NCBI GenBank assembly: GCA_036397795.1
Contig: DASWIF010000037.1
Coordinates: forward strand, 1 to 33,769
Reading direction: 5' to 3'
Origin: Candidatus Saccharimonadales bacterium
Lineage (GTDB): Bacteria; Patescibacteriota; Saccharimonadia; Saccharimonadales; DASWIF01
Length of the DNA: 33,769 nucleotides
Part shown: positions 24,333 through 30,101 of the stretch, one piece after another
How the letters are laid out: each line of letters opens with the position of its first letter
Position numbering within the stretch: the stretch's first letter is position 1
Made by a program: the position numbers and the translations under genes
Notes under the pieces: model-generated
What the model was told of the DNA's origin: nothing
Seen by the model: the letters and a program-made list of their open reading frames with translations, nothing else
Database searches by the model: none

Positions 24333-25208
24333 ATGCATAAGGTGATTTTGTATTACAAATTCGTAGTCTTAAAAGATCCCGCCGCAATAAAGTTGTGGCA
24401 ACAAGAACTGTGTAAGCGACTGGGTCTAAAGGGGCGGATTATCGTCGCCGACCAGGGTATTAACGGTACGTTGGGCGGTAAGGTAGGCAGTCTTAAAACA
24501 TACATTAAGGCCATAAAAGAAACCGGGTTGTTTAAAGGCATCAAATTCAAGTGGAGCGACGGCGGCCCGGATGATTTTCCACGCCTGAGTGTCAAAGTCC
24601 GGCCGGAGCTAGTCACGTTAGCACCGGAAGAAAAATTCGATATTTTTAATAGCAGCCGAGGTCTGCGGCCCAAGGATTGGCACCAATATCTGAAGGACCA
24701 CCCGCAAACGGTTGTGTTAGACGCCCGCAATCATTATGAAAGCCAGATTGGCCACTTCAAGGCAAAAAATTTGATAAAACCGAAGATTAACAATTTCCGG
24801 GAGATAAAGCCGCTGCTAGAGGTGTTGCCTAAGGACCAGCCGGTGCTGACGTATTGTACGGGTGACATCCGCTGCGAGTATCTGTCGGCCTACATGAGCC
24901 ATAAAGGCTTTGAGGAGGTCTATCATCTTGATGGCGGCATTGTAAAATATGGCCAAGAGTTTAAGGATGACGGCCTCTGGGAGGGCAAGTGCTTTGTGTT
25001 TGACAATCGGATGAGCTTGGCATTTTCCGACAAAGTTAAAGACATCGGTGATTGCTGGCACTGCGGATCAGCCACCAGCGCTTATATAAATTGCGCGGAC
25101 AAAACCTGCAACCGATTGATGCTGGTTTGTGATGACTGCCAAGGTCAAACTGCCTGCTCGGCCGGCTGCCAGACGGCTATAAATCAGATTCAGCACCAAA
25201 GTGCTTGA
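24333..25208 (+). CDS. trhO: tRNA uridine-5-oxyacetic acid pathway hydroxylase, rhodanese-like
   Basis: 291 aa, UPF0176/YceA family. TrhO hydroxylates U34 of certain tRNAs using oxygen. It has an N-terminal acylphosphatase-like domain (MHKVILYYKFVVLKDP... IIVADQGINGTLGG), then a rhodanese domain with the active cysteine in YCTGDIRCEYLSAYM (usually YCTGGIRCE; Gly to Asp here), then a Cys-rich C-terminus with CxxC-type pairs around residues 240-278 that may bind zinc. With mnmA it is the second wobble-uridine modification gene in the window. A terminator follows about 140 bp downstream. Confidence 0.9.
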   Translation: MHKVILYYKFVVLKDPAAIKLWQQELCKRLGLKGRIIVADQGINGTLGGKVGSLKTYIKAIKETGLFKGIKFKWSDGGPDDFPRLSVKVRPELVTLAPEEKFDIFNSSRGLRPKDWHQYLKDHPQTVVLDARNHYESQIGHFKAKNLIKPKINNFREIKPLLEVLPKDQPVLTYCTGDIRCEYLSAYMSHKGFEEVYHLDGGIVKYGQEFKDDGLWEGKCFVFDNRMSLAFSDKVKDIGDCWHCGSATSAYINCADKTCNRLMLVCDDCQGQTACSAGCQTAINQIQHQSA

Positions 25209-25347
25209 CAAGTCAGCCTTATGCGTTAATAATTATTTTTAGAAACATTTAAGTTGTGAGCAATGAAACGTCTTCTGTAGTTGGTCGCTTGGAGGACGCG
25301 GAGCGAGTAGCGAAACCGGGCAGCTGGCCTTTTGGTAAAAAACCATG

Positions 25348-25380
25348 AAGTTCAGTCGACCCGACTGAACTTATTTGTTT
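25348..25380 (+). terminator. Rho-independent terminator
   Basis: AAGTTCAGTC (25348-25357) pairs perfectly with GACTGAACTT (25363-25372), loop GACCC, followed by ATTTGTTT. It ends either trhO or a short RNA in 25209-25347, a stretch with no ORF and a small hairpin at about 25327-25347. Confidence 0.75.
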
Positions 25381-25725
25381 AGCAGAATTTTGGGACTCCA
25401 AATGTGGGCATCTCTAGATTAGTATGTTGACCTATTTAGTGTCCACAAAGTGGGTCGCTTTGACACAAAAAAAAGCGACCGGTCTTTAGCTGCGTGGCCC
25501 CGCATATTAGCGAGGCCTGTTGGCATTTACTAGTGGGCGGCGCCATGTAGCTAGGGATGAGAGTTCAAAGGGCCAGCGAAGTGCGACCACGCTTATCACG
25601 GTCCTGAAGTGCTAAGTATAGCTTTAAAGCTCGCACCTTTTAGTTTGCACTGGGCTCTCTACCTAACTACATGAACCAATAAATTAGCTATTTTTGGTTG
25701 ATTTATGAACCTTAACAAATACTAA
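25381..25725. other. intergenic stretch with hairpins, no gene seen
   Basis: 345 nt without a credible ORF. The clearest element is a 9-bp perfect hairpin, GGTCGCTTT (25453-25461) with AAAGCGACC (25472-25480). Weaker pairs are AACCAATAAATTAGC.../TTTTTGGTT around 25674-25699 and GGTT/AACC near 25696-25711. I could not find a convincing promoter on either strand. It may hold a small structured RNA or the remains of an earlier array unit. Confidence 0.4.
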
Positions 25726-25757
25726 ATTCTGATTACGAGTTCGGATGTAATGTGACC
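25726..25757 (+). repeat. unit 1 left inverted-repeat arm
   Basis: Begins ATTCTGATTACGAGTTCG. It pairs with 26718-26684 over about 31 positions, with two U-G wobbles on the plus strand, one A-C mismatch and a 3-nt bulge. It ends 18 nt before the start codon of unit 1. Confidence 0.8.
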
Positions 25758-25775
25758 GAACAAGTGAGGTGATTC

Positions 25776-26624
25776 ATGAGTATACTATCCGAATTGCCTC
25801 GCATATTGAGGCGCAATTTCAGCAAGGCGGTAGTCGTTATGGCGGTTGTCATAGCGCTGCTCCTTGTGATCTCCCGCCTGAACCCATTCGGCTTCGTAGC
25901 CGGCATCCCAGGTGCGTTCGCTGATACGATGGACGGGATCTTCGGAGAGAGAACGGTTGACGACACCGAGCTGGTGCATCTCAGTGTTGTGGCGCTGGGC
26001 ACCAACCAGGAATTTGGCGAAAGTTGGTTCCTGGCGCATGCAGCCGGCCGGCAAACGTGGTACAAGGGAGGAACTGAGGCCGAGCGGATTTTGCTCGAGC
26101 ACGGTTTCTATCTGGCCACGGCCACTGTCCCGGCCGAGAACGTCACCGTCACGGCTAGTGATGGTGATCTGAGTGTAACGTTGATACCAGCGTTCAAACA
26201 GGCCACCGTGTGGTCTGAACCGCTGAGTCGTAACCCCAAGGCGGCCAACGCGGTCGGGTTCCTCCAGTGGGTAGGCCAGATTGGCGGAGCTGACACCAGT
26301 GACGCAACGGCACGGCGCGAGATGAAGATTGCGGCTGAGAGCCGAGTGTTCGACAACCAAGATTTGATGGTTCTTGCCCAATGTTCAGCGGCTTGGACAA
26401 TCGACAGCTTACTGTCAGAGGTATTGGCACAGGCTGAGATCGAAGCGCAAGTCACGTATACCGGCGTGTACTTTGACCGATGCAATGACTTGCTTGCGCA
26501 GGACAACCCGGACGGTTACGACCGTGATGGTGACGGCATCGTCGATGTCTCCGTACCAGCCGGCGGACACCGTGCTCCAGACATCGACCTCGGGGTCGTT
26601 TACGACGGAAGAGAGGATTTGTAG
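25776..26624 (+). CDS. unit 1: single-pass membrane protein with Ca-binding-like motif
   Basis: 282 aa. A short basic cytoplasmic tail and a transmembrane helix at about 17-33 precede an extracytoplasmic domain of about 245 aa. Residues 249-257 (DRDGDGIVD) form a Dx[DN]xDG-type calcium-binding loop. The middle (VTVTASDGDLSVTLIPAF, then a helical RREMKIAAESRV... LLSEVLAQAEIE) vaguely recalls DUF4230 proteins, which is unproven. A strong ribosome binding site (GAGGTG) precedes ATG 25776, unlike most core genes. The gene is enclosed by its own inverted repeat and ends in a GC hairpin. GC-rich codon choice suggests a different history from neighbouring housekeeping genes. Confidence 0.8.
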   Translation: MSILSELPRILRRNFSKAVVVMAVVIALLLVISRLNPFGFVAGIPGAFADTMDGIFGERTVDDTELVHLSVVALGTNQEFGESWFLAHAAGRQTWYKGGTEAERILLEHGFYLATATVPAENVTVTASDGDLSVTLIPAFKQATVWSEPLSRNPKAANAVGFLQWVGQIGGADTSDATARREMKIAAESRVFDNQDLMVLAQCSAAWTIDSLLSEVLAQAEIEAQVTYTGVYFDRCNDLLAQDNPDGYDRDGDGIVDVSVPAGGHRAPDIDLGVVYDGREDL

Positions 26625-26632
26625 AGAGTGGT

Positions 26633-26672
26633 GTGTAAGCCGCGTTTGCTAATCAGCCGACGCGGCTTACAC
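26633..26672 (+). other. unit 1 terminal stem-loop
   Basis: GTGTAAGCCGCGT (26633-26645) and ACGCGGCTTACAC (26660-26672) form a perfect 13-bp stem, 8 nt after the stop and 11 nt before the right arm. No U-tract follows, so it is a poor intrinsic terminator. Confidence 0.75.
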
Positions 26673-26683
26673 TACCTAAAAAA

Positions 26684-26718
26684 GGCCACATTGCATCCCT
26701 CGAACTCGTAGTCAGAAT
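26684..26718 (+). repeat. unit 1 right inverted-repeat arm
   Basis: Complement of 25726-25757, ending CTCGTAGTCAGAAT. The left arm of unit 2 begins after a single nucleotide. Confidence 0.8.
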
Positions 26719-26719
26719 T

Positions 26720-26748
26720 ATTTGATTGCATGATTTAGCGGTGGTTTG
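26720..26748 (+). repeat. unit 2 left inverted-repeat arm
   Basis: Begins ATTTGATTGCATGATTTA and pairs with 27914-27886 along 29 positions without gaps: 25 Watson-Crick pairs, three wobbles that are G-U or U-G on the plus strand, and one C-A mismatch. Confidence 0.85.
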
Positions 26749-26784
26749 TCTTGCCCTAATTAACCCAAGAAAGGGGATAGCAAG

Positions 26785-27858
26785 ATGACACAAACTACTG
26801 ACAGAACGGTTTTCATACCGTCTTCGCTGCCTGAAACTCAAACCGCAGCGGCGGACGACCCAATTTGGGTCGAACAACCTACCTCGCCGGAAAACGACAA
26901 ACGATTTCGACAGCTTAAAAGAGTTGTAGGCGCCACGGCGCTGACCGCGGTAGTAGCGGTTGGTATCTGGGCCGCCGATAGAGGAGCTGATCCGTCTCCG
27001 GATCAGCCAGTGGTTCGGTCTCTCAACCCGGACACGGTTCCGGGACAGGCGCCCGGCTACGTTGAAGAGTTATCGCCTATGCTGGAGCAGCTAAGGCGAC
27101 AAACCGGCACCATTTCCAAACTCCAAACTGATAATAAAACATTAGAAGAAGCTAATACTCAGCTGAATAATCAACTACTTGGCAAAGACCAAACCATCGA
27201 TTTCATGCAGCTGGACCTCACGGAGGCGCAGGCTCAATTGGCGGCCCATAAAACCCTGCTTAGCCAATCTCAACTCACGTTGACGGAACTTCAACAGACT
27301 CTGCCAAAAATGATTGAAGCCAGTTTTCGGCTAGGCCGGGTCGAGGTGCAGAGGAATGAATCAATCGAGGTAACCTGGTCGATATACGGCTGGTTGCCGG
27401 GGGGCAGCGACGATGAAACCCTCTACTTTATCGGCGACGGCGAAAGGCTATACCAAACGTCCTCCAGAATGGAAGTCGGTTGGGGAGATTCCGGCGGTCG
27501 AGTCGATACCTTAGAGCTGACTTTTGACCTGCCGAGCTTAGTACACGCCGGTTTCGAGGTTTCTACTGTCGGCACCGACGCTAAGCCGGGCGTACTAGCG
27601 CAGGCTGGCCAACTCGGCCCTTTGGGTGAGACCATCATCGACCCGATGGTAGAGGAGGCTTATCGACGAAACCACGCCGCTGCCTGCTCGGATGTTAAAG
27701 CCGCTCGTCAAGTGGCCGAGGAAATGGAGCTTAAGGCGGCTGACTTTAGTGCTTACTTTAAGACTGAAATTAGGTGGCGCGATAGCGACGGCCAGCTACA
27801 TGACTCGGTTCCGCGAGATGACATTTTGCTAAAAAGCATCTGTCCAGCGTCGAATTAG
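26785..27858 (+). CDS. unit 2: membrane-anchored coiled-coil protein
   Basis: 357 aa. A 45-residue cytoplasmic N-terminus precedes a transmembrane helix at about 46-64, then an extracytoplasmic coiled coil at about 98-175 (repeating EQL, KLQ, LEEANTQLNNQL heptads), then a domain with beta strands (ESIEVTWSIYGWLPGG, VDTLELTFDLPSL) and a helical end with two cysteines. The ribosome binding site is AAAGGGG about 8-14 nt upstream. Topology matches its neighbours in units 1 and 3: short inside, one helix, large outside part. No known family recognised. The coiled coil suggests oligomerisation or a spacer through the envelope. Confidence 0.8.
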   Translation: MTQTTDRTVFIPSSLPETQTAAADDPIWVEQPTSPENDKRFRQLKRVVGATALTAVVAVGIWAADRGADPSPDQPVVRSLNPDTVPGQAPGYVEELSPMLEQLRRQTGTISKLQTDNKTLEEANTQLNNQLLGKDQTIDFMQLDLTEAQAQLAAHKTLLSQSQLTLTELQQTLPKMIEASFRLGRVEVQRNESIEVTWSIYGWLPGGSDDETLYFIGDGERLYQTSSRMEVGWGDSGGRVDTLELTFDLPSLVHAGFEVSTVGTDAKPGVLAQAGQLGPLGETIIDPMVEEAYRRNHAAACSDVKAARQVAEEMELKAADFSAYFKTEIRWRDSDGQLHDSVPRDDILLKSICPASN

Positions 27859-27863
27859 AAAAT

Positions 27864-27886
27864 GGCGCGGCCAAAACAGCCGCGCC
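27864..27886 (+). other. unit 2 terminal stem-loop
   Basis: GGCGCGGC (27864-27871) and GCCGCGCC (27879-27886) form an 8-bp perfect stem, 5 nt after the stop. It touches the right arm and no U-tract follows. Confidence 0.75.
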
Positions 27887-27914
27887 AAACCACCATTAAG
27901 TCATGCGATCAAAT
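27886..27914 (+). repeat. unit 2 right inverted-repeat arm
   Basis: Complement of 26720-26748, ending TCATGCGATCAAAT. Seven nt separate it from the left arm of unit 3. Confidence 0.85.
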
Positions 27915-27921
27915 TAGTTAG

Positions 27922-27956
27922 AACTGATTACATGCTGGTAGCAGACAAGCTACTAG
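27922..27956 (+). repeat. unit 3 left inverted-repeat arm
   Basis: Begins AACTGATTACATGCTGGT and pairs with 29258-29221: 18 positions including one U-G wobble on the plus strand, a 4-nt bulge, then about 12 more Watson-Crick pairs. Confidence 0.85.
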
Positions 27957-27975
27957 TCTAGTAAGAAGGTGCGAG

Positions 27976-29160
27976 ATGACGAAATACCAGCTGGGCGACC
28001 AGGTTGTCCGTCGGCGCTTCACACTTGTGAAAGCGCCAAGACTATTCATCGCCTGGTGGCTGGCGGCCAAGACTGCCAATCGATGGATATCAGCTACGGC
28101 AGTGTTTTTGGGCGTGGCTCTAGTTGCCGCCGTGGTCTTGATCGTCTTCAGCATGGGAGGCGAACAAGCGCGGTCACCAACTGATCCGATTGTCGCTATT
28201 GGCGGCATGACGTCAACCACCGACGGGGCTATCAGGCCGCCGGCTACGACCAATACCACCGCGACCACCGTCCCGGTGATCGACGTGACCGACCCGACGT
28301 CAACGACCATCGCCAGTGAAGATTCGTCGTTGCCGCCAGACATTGGCAGTCCCTTGCCGCCGCTCAAGCCGGTGTTAAAGGACTTCGTCAACCCCAAAGT
28401 CAACCTGGCTTTGGGGCCGGTACTGGGCGATATCGTAACTACGACGTCGTTCATGTCTGCCGACGGGCCCAACGCGCCGCCGGAGATGACGGTCAAGGTC
28501 AAAGCCCCCATCTCAGTGCCGCTCAAGCTGTATACCGACAGCGATGGGCGGACGGCGCTCGAGATCAAGAGCGACGACAGGGGGCGTTACGCCGTCTACT
28601 TGCCCTGGGAAGGGGTCGTTATCGACGGCGACCGCATCCGTAGCGACGATGGGCGTCGTTTCGGGAATATCCCAGACACGTTCCTGACGGATCCGGAGGT
28701 TTTTCCGGTGCAAGTCAAGCGGTTTGACCGCCGCTACAAGGCGGTGTATGACCGCAACGTCTATGGCACGTTCTACACTCGTGGGACGCTGCCAAACGAC
28801 CCGCAAGCCTTGGTCGTGCTGAACGAAGGCCTAGCCAAGGTGATGAGTCGGGCGTTTTTCGAGCACGAGGCCTGTCTCGACGCGCTCTACCGCGAGCTGT
28901 GGAAGGCTCTTCGTCCGGCGATTTTGGAATTTCTCGAACACGAAGGGATCTTTCCGCTCGGCTTGACGCTCGTCAGGCAGAGTGAGGTGGCTCAGGCCAT
29001 CTCAGACTCGGCGGACGGGTACGCCCGAGAAATTGCCGGACAGGGGCTCAAGATCGGACCGCCGATCAAGAACGGCCCTATCAACCTTACTCTCAAGCGC
29101 ATAAAGCTTGGAAACAAGCTCTGCGCTGGCAGCGACCTACTCGAGGTGAGCGAGGGATAA
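27976..29160 (+). CDS. unit 3: single-pass membrane protein, possibly DUF4230-like
   Basis: 394 aa. The cytoplasmic N-terminus is basic, with a transmembrane helix at about 38-60, a Thr/Pro-rich low-complexity linker at about 65-120, then a globular extracytoplasmic domain. Strand-like PISVPLKLYTDSDGRTALEIK, then RYAVYLPWEGVVIDGDRI, then a helical block (LVVLNEGLAKVMSRAFF... LYRELWKALRPAILEFLEHEG) recall DUF4230 by order of elements; not verified. AAGGTG lies before ATG 27976. High-GC codon choice (many CTC, GTC, GAC) differs from the AT-richer neighbours, suggesting transfer. It is enclosed by its own inverted repeat. Confidence 0.8.
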   Translation: MTKYQLGDQVVRRRFTLVKAPRLFIAWWLAAKTANRWISATAVFLGVALVAAVVLIVFSMGGEQARSPTDPIVAIGGMTSTTDGAIRPPATTNTTATTVPVIDVTDPTSTTIASEDSSLPPDIGSPLPPLKPVLKDFVNPKVNLALGPVLGDIVTTTSFMSADGPNAPPEMTVKVKAPISVPLKLYTDSDGRTALEIKSDDRGRYAVYLPWEGVVIDGDRIRSDDGRRFGNIPDTFLTDPEVFPVQVKRFDRRYKAVYDRNVYGTFYTRGTLPNDPQALVVLNEGLAKVMSRAFFEHEACLDALYRELWKALRPAILEFLEHEGIFPLGLTLVRQSEVAQAISDSADGYAREIAGQGLKIGPPIKNGPINLTLKRIKLGNKLCAGSDLLEVSEG

Positions 29161-29171
29161 GGAGTCTCGGT

Positions 29172-29208
29172 GTCGGAGGGCGGCCCATATATAAGGCCGC
29201 TCTCCGAC
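29172..29208 (+). other. unit 3 terminal stem-loop
   Basis: GTCGGAG (29172-29178) with CTCCGAC (29202-29208), enclosing CGGCC (29181-29185) with GGCCG (29195-29199). It starts 11 nt after the stop and ends 12 nt before the right arm. No U-tract. Confidence 0.75.
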
Positions 29209-29220
29209 ATGAGCCACCAT

Positions 29221-29258
29221 CTAAAGCTTGTCTGCCTGTTACCAGCGTGTAATCAGTT
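29221..29258 (+). repeat. unit 3 right inverted-repeat arm
   Basis: Complement of 27922-27956, ending GCGTGTAATCAGTT. Its last seven bases are shared with the left arm of unit 4. Confidence 0.85.
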
Positions 29259-29285
29259 GTTGTGTTGTCAGAGGAGAACAAACGG
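29252..29285 (+). repeat. unit 4 left inverted-repeat arm
   Basis: Begins ATCAGTTGTTGTGTTGTC. It pairs with 30071-30032: 21 perfect pairs, a bulge on the right side, then 10 perfect pairs (GGAGAACAAA with TTTGTTCTCC) and a CGG/CCG end. This is the most perfect of the four repeats. Confidence 0.9.
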
Positions 29286-29307
29286 TTTTCCCGGCACTGG
29301 AGGAGGT

Positions 29308-29463
29308 ATGAGTAAACTATCACGTCTCCTCTGCCTCATGCTGGTGGGGATGGTACGCGATTTGCTGATTGGCCTATTCATTACGGCGAGCATCGTCATG
29401 GTGGCGGCGCTGGTAGTAGTGAGTGGAGTCGGCCAACGGATACTGGAACAAGTCATTCCGTGA
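29308..29463 (+). CDS. unit 4, first gene: 51-aa membrane microprotein
   Basis: MSKLSRLLCLMLVGMVRDLL followed by a long hydrophobic helix (about 21-41) and a short polar end. GGAGGAGGT directly precedes ATG 29308, closer than usual but a strong match to the anti-Shine-Dalgarno. The next gene starts 17 nt after the stop, so the two are co-transcribed inside one inverted repeat. Unrecognised. Confidence 0.65.
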   Translation: MSKLSRLLCLMLVGMVRDLLIGLFITASIVMVAALVVVSGVGQRILEQVIP

Positions 29464-29479
29464 GAAGAGAGGATATGTA

Positions 29480-29962
29480 ATGTTGCCCGACAAGAGAAGA
29501 GAAGCCCCGGACCTTACGTTGTTGCGAGCGAACCCCGAGAAGTCTCGTCGCTTTATGAAGATCTTCTGGGCCACCATGTTCATCATGTTGTTCCTTCTGG
29601 TGGCTGTGGTGTTCATGAAGAGCCAATATGACTCGGGAGCCAACGGCACCTTGGGCGAGAGAGAAGGTATGTGGGCTGTATTCAAGACAGCCTTCCTTCT
29701 CGGCGGAGCGTTCACGGTTTACATGCTGACGAGATGGGTGGCTCCCGGGACGCTCAACTACCCATGGACAGTGGCTGTCGGGATGATTGCCGCATGGCTA
29801 TCGCGTGGATTTGTCGAAGACGCGTCCGGACTCCAAGGTGGCACTCTTGGTGTGGGGATTGGAATCAGAGTCCTCGTTGCTGGTGGTATTCTCGTGGCCG
29901 TTGTGGTGCTGACGCTTCACTCGGTCTGGCATCGAAGCAGGAGGGAAGTCATAGGCGACTAG
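29480..29962 (+). CDS. unit 4, second gene: four-helix membrane protein
   Basis: 160 aa with a 25-residue charged N-terminus and four hydrophobic segments at about 27-46, 68-85, 93-110 and 124-147, ending in a basic tail (HRSRREVIGD). AGAGG precedes ATG 29480. Together with the 51-aa protein it forms the only two-gene unit of the array. No family recognised. It contains few charged residues inside the helices, so a structural or complex-forming role is as likely as transport. Confidence 0.75.
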   Translation: MLPDKRREAPDLTLLRANPEKSRRFMKIFWATMFIMLFLLVAVVFMKSQYDSGANGTLGEREGMWAVFKTAFLLGGAFTVYMLTRWVAPGTLNYPWTVAVGMIAAWLSRGFVEDASGLQGGTLGVGIGIRVLVAGGILVAVVVLTLHSVWHRSRREVIGD

Positions 29963-29968
29963 TTGATT

Positions 29969-30027
29969 GCCGGATGGCGAGAATGAACGTGGGGGCTTAA
30001 CCTTCGCGAACAATCTCGTCATCCGGC
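29969..30027 (+). other. unit 4 terminal stem-loop
   Basis: GCCGGATG (29969-29976) with CATCCGGC (30020-30027), and inside it CGAGA (29978-29982) with TCTCG (30014-30018). It starts 6 nt after the stop and ends 4 nt before the right arm. No U-tract. Confidence 0.75.
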
Positions 30028-30031
30028 CGCG

Positions 30032-30071
30032 CCGCTTTGTTCTCCTACAATCTGACAACACAACAACTGAT
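30032..30071 (+). repeat. unit 4 right inverted-repeat arm
   Basis: Complement of 29252-29285, ending ACACAACAACTGAT. No further left arm with a partner is visible after it. Confidence 0.9.
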
Positions 30072-30101
30072 ACGCGCAAAATATTAATCGGAGTTTTGGT
30101 T

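Noticed and set aside
24292-24387. Longer start for the DedA-like protein
   Set aside because: It would overlap the start of trhO and its promoter; the conserved part begins well after ATG 24291.
25726-30071. Integron cassette array
   Set aside because: No integrase gene, and the attC-like palindrome would have to lie within each intergenic region. Here the complementary arms flank the gene instead of forming one site after it. The GTTRRRY core sequence is not consistently present.
25726-30071. Terminal inverted repeats of insertion sequences
   Set aside because: The arms differ in sequence between units, no transposase is encoded, and no target-site duplications are evident at the abutting junctions.
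29967-30101. Longer N-terminus for the LysM/VanY/SLT protein
   Set aside because: The in-frame upstream codons run through the terminal hairpin and right arm of unit 4, and a proper ribosome binding site precedes ATG 30102.
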